The notes under the pieces: generated by a model | Databases searched by the model: none | What the model was told of the DNA's origin: nothing | What the model saw: only the letters and a program-made list of their open reading frames with translations | Source: Deltaproteobacteria bacterium | GTDB lineage: Bacteria; Desulfobacterota; GWC2-55-46; JAUVFY01 | Length of the DNA stretch: 10,864 bases | Reading direction: 5' to 3' | Assembly (NCBI GenBank): GCA_030594025.1 | Contig: JAUVFY010000033.1 | Location: forward strand, 1-10,864 | Position numbers and translations under genes: made by a program | In this document: positions 1-6,965 of the stretch, in pieces | Layout: each line of letters starts with the position of its first letter | How positions within the stretch are numbered: the first letter of the stretch is position 1

Positions 1-127
1 TGCTTATAAACCCCCATACCAGTAGGTCCAGCACGGGCCAGTAAAATACCTCCATGAGCCTAGGCAGGCTCCTCTTGTAAAGATAGAGGTGGCGGGTGGC
101 ATAGGCCATGACCATCGATATTCTCAT
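1..127 (-). CDS. ABC-2 type transporter permease, N-terminal fragment (cut by window edge)
   Basis: Only the first 42 codons are visible; the gene runs off the left edge. It starts with ATG at 127, preceded by a good Shine-Dalgarno (GGAGAGG, 5 nt spacer). The fragment has a basic stretch (RHLYLYKRSLPRL) followed by a hydrophobic run (WPVLDLLVWGF). This is the usual start of an ABC-2 membrane subunit: a cytoplasmic basic N-terminus, then an amphipathic entry into the first membrane helix. The gene starts 34 nt after the stop of an ABC ATPase on the same strand, so the two very probably form one exporter, with this protein as the membrane channel. The substrate cannot be told from what is visible. 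An overlapping ATG 15 nt upstream in another frame gives only five codons and is not the start. Confidence 0.82.
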   Translation of the reverse strand, partial: MRISMVMAYATRHLYLYKRSLPRLMEVFYWPVLDLLVWGFIS

Positions 128-161
128 ATAAACCTCTCCATGGGTTTTTCTTGTTTTTTCT

Positions 162-965
162 TTATGTTAGCTTCGGATCAGGGTACTTCCCTGCATGTGG
201 AGAATCCTTTCCGGTCTGAGCGATCTTTAAAAATACCTCCTCAAGGCTCTCGCGATGGAACTCGCCGACGACTTCTTTAACGCTTCCGGTTGCGATTATC
301 CTTCCCCTGTCTATGAATATTATCCTGTCGCTCATCTCTTCCATCTCCCTCATGTTGTGGGAGGTATAGAGGATGGAAAGGCCCTTTTCGTCCTTTATCC
401 TCTTAAGAAGGCCACGGGTCTTGTCCGCCATGTAAGGGTCAAGGCTCGCGGTGGGCTCGTCCAGAAAGAGCACCTCCGGGTCGTTTAAAAGCGCCTTCGC
501 CAGGCACACCCTTGTAATCTGCCCGGAGGAGAGTTTTCTCGTAGATACGTCCCTTATGTCCTCAATCTCGAAGGTCTTCAAAAGCTCCTCGATCTTTTTC
601 ACGGGCTCCTCTACGGCGTATATCCTCGAATATACCCTCAGGTTCTCCCTCACGGTAAGCGAATAAGGGAGCGAGACGTAAGAGGAGGAAAAATTCACCC
701 TCGACAGTATCTCTTCCCTGTGGCTTCTGAGATCCAGCCCGAAGACCCTTATCTCGCCTTCCGTGGGGGTCGTAAGGCCCAGGAGCATGTGTATCGTGGT
801 GGTCTTGCCCGCGCCGTTGGGCCCCAGGAGGCCCAGTATCTCCCCCTTGTTTATGTCGAATGAGATCCCGTCGACCGCCCAGAAGCCGTTAAAGCACTTC
901 TTCAGGCCCCGGACCTCGGCAACTGTGTTTGAGGTTTTGCTCGTCGAAGGATTGGTCATTTTCAT
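162..965 (-). CDS. ABC transporter ATP-binding protein (ABC-2 exporter type)
   Basis: Cytoplasmic ATPase that would power the permease encoded just downstream. Numbered from the ATG at 965 (267 aa), it has Walker A GPNGAGKT (48-55), signature LSSGQ (145-149, where most members have LSGGQ), Walker B LFLDEP (166-171) and the H-switch histidine in TSHNM (203). No glutamine is found in the expected Q-loop stretch, which reads NFSSSYVSLPYSLTV; that is a visible oddity, though related exporters may share it. The start is uncertain. The frame stays open to a TTG at 1040, but that adds 25 residues encoded partly by an AT repeat, and its GGAAGG is almost touching the TTG. ATGs at 965 and 959 fit the family's usual N-terminus better, although neither has a strong Shine-Dalgarno. 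Family is clear; substrate is unknown. Confidence 0.93.
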   Translation of the reverse strand: MKMTNPSTSKTSNTVAEVRGLKKCFNGFWAVDGISFDINKGEILGLLGPNGAGKTTTIHMLLGLTTPTEGEIRVFGLDLRSHREEILSRVNFSSSYVSLPYSLTVRENLRVYSRIYAVEEPVKKIEELLKTFEIEDIRDVSTRKLSSGQITRVCLAKALLNDPEVLFLDEPTASLDPYMADKTRGLLKRIKDEKGLSILYTSHNMREMEEMSDRIIFIDRGRIIATGSVKEVVGEFHRESLEEVFLKIAQTGKDSPHAGKYPDPKLT

Positions 966-976
966 GGGTTTTACTG

Positions 977-1003
977 AATTAAAAAAATTAAAATTAAAAT
1001 TAA
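977..1003. repeat. AT-rich tract with short tandem ATTAAA units in the divergent intergenic gap
   Basis: Twenty-seven consecutive A/T bases containing three ATTAAA-like units, in DNA that is otherwise GC-rich. It lies just upstream of the chosen ABC ATPase start, within the 966-1239 gap between divergent genes. Such a tract could form part of the minus-strand promoter (an UP-like or -10 region), but I could not place a convincing -35/-10 pair there. The rest of the gap has two short hairpins, CACCG/CGGTG (1058-1072) and CCGGT/ACCGG (1123-1135), with no T-run after either, and no credible gene. Confidence 0.5.
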
Positions 1004-1184
1004 CTACCTCTATCTTGCCACACAAGTGGGCCTTGTTCAATCCTTCCGGCCAAGATACACCGCTTTTCGGTGCACAAGCCGCCTTTCAGAGGGCAATTTG
1101 CCGGATGGTCGTTCTATGAATCCCGGTCGTACCGGCAGAAAGGTTGGATTTACTAATTGCCGTAGTTAAGCACAATCTTTGGCC

Positions 1185-1213
1185 TTGCCTATGGAAAGGT
1201 TTTTATGTATCAT
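1185..1213 (+). promoter_or_regulatory. Putative sigma70 promoter for tmk
   Basis: TTGCCT (1185-1190), a 17-nt spacer, then TATCAT (1208-1213, five of six matches to TATAAT). Transcription would start near 1220, leaving a leader of about 20 nt that contains the AGGAGG Shine-Dalgarno of tmk. The position agrees with the TTG start at 1240 and argues against a longer protein starting at 1144. Judged by eye only. Confidence 0.45.
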
Positions 1214-1228
1214 CGAAATTGATCGAAG

Positions 1229-1234
1229 AGGAGG
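1229..1234 (+). promoter_or_regulatory. Shine-Dalgarno AGGAGG that decides the tmk start
   Basis: A full AGGAGG lies 5 nt before TTG at 1240. The TTG opens a reading of GFFISFEGVEG, the normal first strand and P-loop of thymidylate kinases. No such site precedes the upstream in-frame TTG at 1144. Confidence 0.8.
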
Positions 1235-1239
1235 CTGGC

Positions 1240-1923
1240 TTGGGCTTTTTTATTAGCTTTGAAGGGGTTGAGGGGTGCGGCAAGACCACACAGATGGAGA
1301 TGCTCAAGGACCACCTCGAGTGGAAGGGAAAGAGGGTCCTTGCCGTAAGGGAGCCGGGGGGGACAGAGCTCGGAGAGAGGATAAGGGCGATACTTCTAAA
1401 CGTCGAGAGGGAAAAGGAGCTCTACGGGGATGAAAAATCGATCGAGGGGCTCGACCCATGGGCTGAGCTCATGCTCTACGAGGCATGCAGGGCTCAGCTG
1501 GTAAAAAAGGTAATAAAGCCCGCGCTCGACGAGGGCAAGGTCGTTCTCTGCGACCGCTATACGGACTCCACCGTGAGCTACCAGGGCTTTGGAAGGGGGC
1601 TCGATATAGAGGCCATACGCTCTTTGAACAGGTGGGCCTCGATGGGTGTTGTGCCGGACATAACCTTTGTAGTGGACTGTTCTCCGGAGGTGGGCCTCAA
1701 GAGGGCCGTCTCGAGGATAGAGTCAAAGGGGGCAGGCCCGAGGGAGGACCGTTTTGAAAACGAGGCGATAGAGTTCCATGAGCGGGTAAGACAGGGTTAT
1801 CTAAAACTTGCCGCAGAGGAGCCCGTGAGGGTCAAGGTCGTAGACGGGGAGAGAGAAATTGCCGTGATACACAAGGAAATATGTGATATTATGGAAAAAA
1901 TAGAAAAAAAGAAGATAAACTGA
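1240..1923 (+). CDS. tmk: Thymidylate kinase (dTMP kinase)
   Basis: Phosphorylates dTMP to dTDP with ATP, an essential cytoplasmic step of dTTP supply. From the TTG at 1240 the protein has 227 aa. Visible motifs: P-loop GVEGCGKT (9-16), the substrate-binding REPGGTELGE block (38-47), a conserved arginine in CRAQ (84), the DRY motif (105-107) followed by SYQGFGRG, and an arginine-bearing lid around GPREDRF (167-172), as in bacterial type II enzymes. Residues 55-73 (REKELYGDEKSIEGLDPWA) look longer than the same loop in E. coli Tmk. The C-terminus is lysine-rich. The frame is open back to a TTG at 1144, but the extra 32 residues do not resemble the family and a promoter appears to lie inside that stretch. 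First gene of the rightward run; holB follows after 12 nt, a common pairing. Confidence 0.96.
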   Translation: MGFFISFEGVEGCGKTTQMEMLKDHLEWKGKRVLAVREPGGTELGERIRAILLNVEREKELYGDEKSIEGLDPWAELMLYEACRAQLVKKVIKPALDEGKVVLCDRYTDSTVSYQGFGRGLDIEAIRSLNRWASMGVVPDITFVVDCSPEVGLKRAVSRIESKGAGPREDRFENEAIEFHERVRQGYLKLAAEEPVRVKVVDGEREIAVIHKEICDIMEKIEKKKIN

Positions 1924-1935
1924 TTTTTTCATATA

Positions 1936-2973
1936 ATGTCATTTCGAGATATCCTCGGTCACTCAAAACAGATAAATATACTTAAAAGGGCGATAACCGG
2001 CTCAAGGGTTGCCCATTCATATCTTTTTGCCGGTCCCGAGGGCGTGGGCAAGATGCTCGTGGCAAGGGCCTTTGCAAAGGTGCTTAACTGCGAAAACCCC
2101 CCGGGCAGAGGCGAGGAGGGGGGCGACAAGGGGAGCGACGAGGGGGTGGATTCCTGCGGGGCCTGCGCATCCTGCAGGGCGATGGAAGATGGGTTCCACA
2201 TAAATCTGTTAAAAGTGGAGCCCGTAGACGGTGTAGTAAAGATAGACCAGGTAAGGGACCTCCAGAACGCCATGAAGTACCGGGTCATTGAAGGAAGGCG
2301 TGTCGCCATAGTAGACGGTGCGGATAAATTAATCAAGGCCGCTTCCAACGCCTTTCTAAAGACCCTTGAAGAGCCGTCGGCTGGCTCCATGATAATCCTT
2401 CTGACTTCTCATCCTGCGGAACTCCTTCCCACAGTGGTCTCCAGGTGCCAGAGGATAAACTTCGGGCCCCTGCCCGAAGAGACCATACGACGGGTGCTCG
2501 TTGAGAAGCTTGCCGGGGAGGGTCTTGGTGAGGAGGATGCGGAAGCCTTTGCAAGGGTCTCCGGGGGCAGCCTCGCAAGGGCCCTTAGGGCGGCAAAAAG
2601 CGGGGAGCAGGCAAAAAAAGTGGAGTTCCTGGAAAAGTTTCTCAGCCTGAGCCCGGGTAAAAACGACGAGATACTTGATGTGGCAAGGGAGGTTTCCAAG
2701 GACCCGGACGTTGAGGGCAAGCTCGAGTTTTTGAAGACCTTCTACAGGGACCTTGTGGTCTTCAACGAGGGAAGTGAGGGCCTCGTGGTGGCCGGCAATA
2801 CGGCTCAAAAGGCAACCGGTATCGGATACCGGGGCTTCGCGAGGCTCGTACGCTCATTCGAGCTCATCGAGGAGGCCCACAGAAACATTACCCCTCCGCG
2901 CTACGCCAACAAACAGCTCACGATGGAGGTTCTGTTCCTGGGCCTCGTGGATTTATCTGCCCCTGTTACTTAG
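1936..2973 (+). CDS. holB: DNA polymerase III subunit delta-prime (clamp loader)
   Basis: 345-aa AAA+ subunit of the clamp loader that places the beta sliding clamp on primed DNA. Visible: N-terminal GHSKQI and AHSYLFAGPEGVGK; a P-loop GPEGVGKM (33-40) with methionine where an active ATPase has Thr/Ser; a four-cysteine zinc module (C52, C74, C77, C80) with a Gly/Glu/Asp-rich insert (57-72) between the first two cysteines; a Walker-B-like IVDGAD (125-130); NAFLKTLEEP (138-147); and the SRC motif (169-171), whose arginine reaches into the neighbouring subunit. The zinc module and SRC fit delta-prime; the protein is too short for the tau subunit and lacks its C-terminal domains. No clear Shine-Dalgarno precedes the ATG, which lies 12 nt after tmk, so translation may depend on coupling. 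tmk-holB-ricT order is widespread and supports the call. Confidence 0.95.
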   Translation: MSFRDILGHSKQINILKRAITGSRVAHSYLFAGPEGVGKMLVARAFAKVLNCENPPGRGEEGGDKGSDEGVDSCGACASCRAMEDGFHINLLKVEPVDGVVKIDQVRDLQNAMKYRVIEGRRVAIVDGADKLIKAASNAFLKTLEEPSAGSMIILLTSHPAELLPTVVSRCQRINFGPLPEETIRRVLVEKLAGEGLGEEDAEAFARVSGGSLARALRAAKSGEQAKKVEFLEKFLSLSPGKNDEILDVAREVSKDPDVEGKLEFLKTFYRDLVVFNEGSEGLVVAGNTAQKATGIGYRGFARLVRSFELIEEAHRNITPPRYANKQLTMEVLFLGLVDLSAPVT

Positions 2974-3022
2974 GGGTGGTTTTAGTCCGGATAACACCGG
3001 TTGATATAGAAAGGATAAAATC

Positions 3023-3766
3023 ATGGTTAAGGTGGCAGGTGTGAGGTTCAAAAGGGCTTGCAAGATTTACCATTTTGACGCAAACGGAATTGATCTTGAA
3101 GCGGGCGACGAGGTGGTCGTTGAGGTCGAAAAGGGCATAGGTATGGGCTCTGTGGTATTCGCCCCCAGGGATATGGACCCCAAGAGCCTGCCCTACAAGT
3201 TGAAGAACATAATACGCAAGGCGGATACGGTGGACCAGGAAAGATTGCAGTTCAACTCCGAGCAGGAAGAAGAGGCCTTCTACATATGCAGGGAAAGGAT
3301 AGCCCACTATGGCCTTCCCATGAAACTCATATGCGTGGAATACCTCTTCGATTCCAGCAAGGCCATATTCTACTTCACTTCCGAGACGAGGGTCGATTTC
3401 AGGGAGTTGGTCAAAGACCTTGCGCGCAGGTTCTATACACGAATAGAGATGCGCCAGATAGGGGTCAGGGACGAGGCCAAGATGACCGGCGGAATAGGCC
3501 CGTGCGGAAGGGAGCTCTGCTGCTCGACCTTCTTGTCTGACTTCGAGCCCGTTACCGTGAAGATGGCCAAGGAGCAGAACGTGGCACTTAACCCCGCCAA
3601 GGTATCCGGGGTATGCGGAAGGCTCATGTGCTGCCTCTCTTATGAGCGCGAGATAGGAGGGGACCGGGGCTGCGACGTTTGCGCGGTTAACGACAAGGTA
3701 AAGCACTCTGGCCAGGGCTCGGAAAAGGGGGCCGAAAGGAGATCTGAAAGGGGGTCCGAAAGGTAA
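3023..3766 (+). CDS. ricT: PSP1 domain / RicT (YaaT) family protein
   Basis: 247-aa soluble protein of the PSP1/RicT family. In Bacillus subtilis, RicT (YaaT) acts with RicA and RicF in an iron-sulfur complex linked to RNase Y and mRNA processing; no ricA or ricF is visible here, so the role in this organism is open. The PSP1 core covers roughly 1-210, with conserved GIGPCGRELCC (157-167) and SGVCGRLMCCLSYE (195-208). Cysteines 161, 166, 167, 198, 203 and 204 are the likely Fe-S ligands, and an extra CDVC pair lies at 217-220. The tail (232-247) is a charged tetrapeptide repeat that looks lineage-specific. The ATG at 3023 has a weak Shine-Dalgarno (AAAGGA). It sits 49 nt after holB and is directly followed by the GTG of metG. 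holB-ricT neighbours match the Firmicute arrangement. Confidence 0.92.
   Translation: MVKVAGVRFKRACKIYHFDANGIDLEAGDEVVVEVEKGIGMGSVVFAPRDMDPKSLPYKLKNIIRKADTVDQERLQFNSEQEEEAFYICRERIAHYGLPMKLICVEYLFDSSKAIFYFTSETRVDFRELVKDLARRFYTRIEMRQIGVRDEAKMTGGIGPCGRELCCSTFLSDFEPVTVKMAKEQNVALNPAKVSGVCGRLMCCLSYEREIGGDRGCDVCAVNDKVKHSGQGSEKGAERRSERGSER
3716..3763 (+). repeat. Four-copy 12-bp tandem repeat at the 3' end of ricT
   Basis: Four 12-bp units (3716-3727, 3728-3739, 3740-3751, 3752-3763) share the pattern GGGnCCGAAAGG with a few changes. They encode G-S-E-K, G-A-E-R, R-S-E-R and G-S-E-R. The last unit abuts the TAA of ricT (3764-3766), and metG starts at 3767. The GAAAGG and AAAGGGGG pieces of the last two units are the only purine-rich candidates for the metG ribosome binding site. 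Confidence 0.85.
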
Positions 3767-5293
3767 GTGGCTGAAAATACCTTTTATCTCACCACCCCCA
3801 TATATTACGTAAACGATCTCCCCCACATAGGGCATGCCTATACGACCGTGGCCACGGACGCATTGGCCAGGTACAAGAGGCTCAAGGGCTACGAGGTACT
3901 TTTCCTTACCGGCACGGACGAACACGGCCAGAAGGTCGAAAAGGCGGCCACAGAGGCGGGGCTCAAGCCCATCGAGCTCGCCGACAAGGTCGTTGTAAGG
4001 TTTCAGGAGCTGTGGAAGAGACTCAATATCTCGAACGACGATTTCATCCGTACGACCGAGAAGAGGCACAAAAGGGCGCTCATAAGTATCTGGGAGGAGG
4101 TCGAAAAGAGCGGCGACATATACCTCGGCGAGTACGAGGACTGGTACTGCACGCCCTGCGAGACCTTCCTTACCGCCTCCCAGCTTTCCCAGGGCAAGTG
4201 CCCGGACTGTGGTAGAACCGTTGAAAGGCTCAGGGAGGCAAGCTACTTTTTCAGGCTCTCCAAATACGGCGACAGGCTTATCGAGCACATCGAAAAAAAC
4301 CCGGAGTTCATACGCCCCGAGAACAGAAAGAACGAGATCGTGAGTTTTATAAAAGAGGGGCTCAGGGACCTGAGCATCAGCAGGACCACCTTTTCATGGG
4401 GCATACCCGTACCTGACGACCCCTCGCACGTGATGTACGTATGGTTCGACGCGTTGACCAATTACCTGGCCGGCGCAGGTTATCCGGACGTGGAAGAGGA
4501 AGAGAGCTTCTGGCCGGCGGATGTCCACATCATAGGTAAAGACATCTTGAGATTCCATGCCGTATACTGGCCCGCGTTCCTCATGAGCGCGGGGCTGCCG
4601 CTACCCGGAAAGATATTCGCCCACGGCTGGTGGACCGTCGAGGGAAGCAAGATGAGTAAATCCCTGGGTAACGTCGTGGACCCATTCCAGGTCGCCGCGG
4701 AGTTCGGGGTGGACCAGTTCAGGTATTTTCTCCTAAGGGAAGTGCCCTTCGGCGCGGACGGGGATTTCTCCCTGGCACAATTGAAGGGCAGGATAAACGG
4801 TGAGCTGGCGAACGACCTGGGCAATCTCCTCTCGAGGTCCCTTTCCATGATCGAGAAGTACCGCGAGGGGCTTGTGCCCGAGCCCGCGGAGGCCAAAGAC
4901 AGGACAGAGCTCGAGGGAAGACTCAAAACACTTTTCGCCGAGCTTCCCGGGCGCTTCGACGGGTCCATGGGTGAGCTCAACTTTTACAAGGCTCTGTCAG
5001 ATACATGGAGGCTCGTAAGGGAGATGAACGGGTACGTGGAAAAGGCTGCGCCGTGGAAGGAAAAGGACCCCGAGACCCTATCGAACGTCCTGTATACTTT
5101 GGCCGAGGGTCTAAGGATAATGGCCCTTTATCTCTATTGTTTCATGCCGGAGTCCTCGGAGAAGATCTGGGCTCAGCTCGCTATCGGCGAAAAGATAGAA
5201 GGCAAGGACTTCGACAGCGGAGTAAACTGGGGTGGGCTCAGCCCGGGGCTTAAGATAAAAAAGGGTGCTCCGCTATTCCCGAGGGTTGAATAA
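3767..5293 (+). CDS. metG: Methionine--tRNA ligase
   Basis: 508-aa class I aminoacyl-tRNA synthetase that charges tRNA-Met in the cytoplasm. Visible: N-terminal YLTTPIYYVND and the HIGH motif (20-23), TGTDEHG (48-54), a zinc knuckle with C128, C131, C145 and C148 (CTPC...CPDC), WFDAL (226-230), the KMSKS loop (295-299) followed by LGNVVDP, and an alpha-helical anticodon-binding domain from about 340. The EMAP/Trbp111-like C-terminal domain of longer MetG proteins is absent, so this is the short form of about 510 aa. The GTG start directly follows the ricT stop with no spacer, which gives residues AENTFYLTTPIYY at the family's normal position and suggests translational coupling. tatD follows after 33 nt. 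No frameshift or missing catalytic motif was seen. Confidence 0.97.
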   Translation: MAENTFYLTTPIYYVNDLPHIGHAYTTVATDALARYKRLKGYEVLFLTGTDEHGQKVEKAATEAGLKPIELADKVVVRFQELWKRLNISNDDFIRTTEKRHKRALISIWEEVEKSGDIYLGEYEDWYCTPCETFLTASQLSQGKCPDCGRTVERLREASYFFRLSKYGDRLIEHIEKNPEFIRPENRKNEIVSFIKEGLRDLSISRTTFSWGIPVPDDPSHVMYVWFDALTNYLAGAGYPDVEEEESFWPADVHIIGKDILRFHAVYWPAFLMSAGLPLPGKIFAHGWWTVEGSKMSKSLGNVVDPFQVAAEFGVDQFRYFLLREVPFGADGDFSLAQLKGRINGELANDLGNLLSRSLSMIEKYREGLVPEPAEAKDRTELEGRLKTLFAELPGRFDGSMGELNFYKALSDTWRLVREMNGYVEKAAPWKEKDPETLSNVLYTLAEGLRIMALYLYCFMPESSEKIWAQLAIGEKIEGKDFDSGVNWGGLSPGLKIKKGAPLFPRVE

Positions 5294-5326
5294 GCTGTCC
5301 CTCCTTAGAAAAACGAATCAAAATTC

Positions 5327-6736
5327 ATGACAGAGCATTTCGTAGATACCCACGCGCACCTCGATGACGCGAGGTTCGATTCCGACAGGGCCGAGGTTAT
5401 AAAAAGGGCGGAAGAGGCTGGTGTAAAGTCAATTATAACCGTTGGATGCTGGAATGCGCGACAGGGTTTTCGAGGCGTGCCGGATATGGTGCGGCAGTAC
5501 GATTCCCTGCGCTTCGCCCTGGGCGTACACCCCCACGATGCAAAAGACGCAAAGGAGGCCAAAGACCCGACCCCCTTTGACCTCATACGCAAGCTGGCAG
5601 GGGAAAAAGCGGTCTACCCCGTTGCCATAGGCGAGACCGGGCTCGACTACCACTACATGAACTCACCCGCCGAGGCCCAGAGAGCTTGCTTCATAAGCCA
5701 GATAAGGCTCGCAAGGGAGCTTAATCTACCCCTCATAGTCCATTCAAGGGAGGCCGAAGAGGAGACCGTCAGCATACTCAGGCGAGAGGGGGCGGTCAAC
5801 TCCGGCGGGGTGGTGCATTGCTTCTCCGGAGGGCTTAAGATGGCCGAAGAGTTACTCGAGATGGGTTTTTACATCTCCTTTACGGGCGCCGTTACCTTCC
5901 CCCGGGCGGATAAGACCCGGGAGGTTTTGAAAGCGGTCCCAGTAGAAAGGATACTTCTTGAGACCGACTGCCCCTACCTTGCGCCCTTGCCCCACAGGGG
6001 CAAGCGGTGTGAGCCTTCGTTCGTTGTGGAGACCGCAAAAAAGATAGCCGAGGTTAAGGGTTTAAGCGTAGAGGACGTGGCCAGGATTACCACCCTCAAT
6101 GCCCGAACCCTTTTTGCACTCGAAAGAAAAAGCGACCAGCAGGCGAAGATCGCCTACCCCATAAGGAATTCCCTTTACCTCAACATAACGAACAGGTGTA
6201 CGAACTTCTGCACCTTCTGCGCCAAGGGCTCATCTTATACAGTAAAGGGCCATTACCTGAGGCTCGCAAGCGAGCCTGGCTTCGAGGAGGTCATAAACGC
6301 TTTAGACTCGAATCCTTCAGACTACGACGAGGTGGTCTTTTGCGGCTTCGGTGAGCCGCTCATAAGGCTCGAACTCGTAAAGAAGGTCGGACTTTATCTG
6401 AAGAAAAAAGGCTCAAGGATAAGGGTGGACACCGACGGGCTTGCCAACCTCGTTCACGGCAGAAACGTTCTGGCCGAGCTGAAGTTCCTGGACTGCATAT
6501 CCGTAAGCCTGAACGCCCCTGATTCCGAGACCTACCAGAGGATTATAACGACACCTTTCAAGGACGCCGCATACCCTGCCATCCTCTCGTTTATAAAGGA
6601 GGCCAGGAACCATATCCCCAGGGTGGTTGCCACAGTGGTTTCAGTGCCGGGCATCGACGTTCGGGCCTGCCGAAGAGTTGCCGAGGACGAGCTCGGTGTG
6701 GAGTTCAGGGTGAGGGAGTATAACGAGGTGGGTTGA
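5327..6736 (+). CDS. TatD family nuclease fused to a TatD-associated radical SAM domain
   Basis: 469-aa two-domain protein. Residues 1-268 are a TatD-type metal-dependent hydrolase: DTHAHLD (7-13, ligands H9 and H11), GETGLDYH (102-109, E103), IVHSR (H139), VVHCFSG (H164) and LLETDCPYLAP (D214). TatD proteins are cytoplasmic DNases implicated in DNA repair and turnover. Residues 275-469 form a radical SAM domain with the cluster motif CTNFCTFC (C291, C295, C298), a CGFGEP version of the GGEP motif (339-344) and a following beta/alpha pattern including DTDGLAN. This matches the described radical SAM family linked to TatD, which occurs as a neighbour or a fusion; its reaction is unknown. The ATG at 5327 fits the TatD N-terminus but has no clear Shine-Dalgarno. 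It follows metG by 33 nt, the usual tatD position. Confidence 0.93.
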   Translation: MTEHFVDTHAHLDDARFDSDRAEVIKRAEEAGVKSIITVGCWNARQGFRGVPDMVRQYDSLRFALGVHPHDAKDAKEAKDPTPFDLIRKLAGEKAVYPVAIGETGLDYHYMNSPAEAQRACFISQIRLARELNLPLIVHSREAEEETVSILRREGAVNSGGVVHCFSGGLKMAEELLEMGFYISFTGAVTFPRADKTREVLKAVPVERILLETDCPYLAPLPHRGKRCEPSFVVETAKKIAEVKGLSVEDVARITTLNARTLFALERKSDQQAKIAYPIRNSLYLNITNRCTNFCTFCAKGSSYTVKGHYLRLASEPGFEEVINALDSNPSDYDEVVFCGFGEPLIRLELVKKVGLYLKKKGSRIRVDTDGLANLVHGRNVLAELKFLDCISVSLNAPDSETYQRIITTPFKDAAYPAILSFIKEARNHIPRVVATVVSVPGIDVRACRRVAEDELGVEFRVREYNEVG

Positions 6737-6743
6737 CGTCTTT

Positions 6744-6914
6744 ATGAGACAGGGCCTGAAAATTTCATTAGCGACCGAGATTACGGGGCTTCACAGGAAT
6801 ACACTTACCTACGTGCCGATAATATTTTTCGCCTCCGCAGTACTCGCCGCACGCATATGGCCCCCTCGCGTGGAAAGCCCCCTCACAGAGGACGGCCCCC
6901 TTCCGTTAGACTGA
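6744..6914 (+). CDS. Possible small single-pass membrane protein, unknown function
   Basis: 56 codons from ATG at 6744 to TGA at 6914, starting 7 nt after the TatD-radical SAM stop. The predicted protein has a mildly basic N-terminus (MRQGLKIS), one hydrophobic segment at about 22-40 (TYVPIIFFASAVLAARIW) and a short acidic, proline-rich tail (ESPLTEDGPLPLD). A GAGGTGGG lies 12-15 nt before the ATG, a little far for a Shine-Dalgarno. I recognise no family. In its favour are the tight spacing, same strand and clear transmembrane pattern; against it are its length and the lack of known homologs. It could be a chance ORF in the gap before era. Confidence 0.5.
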   Translation: MRQGLKISLATEITGLHRNTLTYVPIIFFASAVLAARIWPPRVESPLTEDGPLPLD

Positions 6915-6930
6915 CCTTATATTTCGGTCT

Positions 6931-6959
6931 TTGACACGGCCTTTTCAAGGTGTTATCTT
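6931..6959 (+). promoter_or_regulatory. Putative sigma70 promoter immediately upstream of era
   Basis: A consensus -35 TTGACA (6931-6936), a 17-nt spacer and TATCTT (6954-6959, four of six matches to TATAAT). The usual 6-7 nt distance puts the transcript start at about 6965-6967, on the era ATG (6966). If used, it would make a leaderless or nearly leaderless era mRNA. A longer read-through transcript from the upstream genes may also carry era. Confidence 0.5.
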
Positions 6960-6965
6960 TAGCTT

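Noticed and set aside
966..1040. Longer ABC ATPase starting at TTG 1040
   Set aside because: The added residues come partly from an AT repeat (NFNFNFF), are unlike the family N-terminus, and the GGAAGG is too close to the TTG. Not fully excluded.
1058..1135. Small hairpins in the divergent gap as a tRNA or riboswitch
   Set aside because: Stems are only 5 bp, no cloverleaf or known aptamer core could be folded, and no terminator follows.
1116..1169. Tiny 17-codon ORF upstream of tmk
   Set aside because: Very short, no Shine-Dalgarno, and it ends before the putative tmk promoter, so it is unlikely to be a leader peptide of tmk.
1144..1239. N-terminal extension of tmk starting at TTG 1144
   Set aside because: The extra 32 residues do not resemble thymidylate kinases, lack a Shine-Dalgarno and overlap a plausible promoter; TTG at 1240 has AGGAGG at ideal spacing.
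2966..4288. Long open frame on the minus strand opposite ricT and metG (440 codons)
   Set aside because: Both plus-strand genes are complete, recognisable families; the antisense translation has no motifs and is a by-product of GC-rich third positions.
6913..6929. GACC/GGTC stem as a terminator before era
   Set aside because: Only a 4-bp stem with a 9-nt loop and no real T-run; it is too weak to call.
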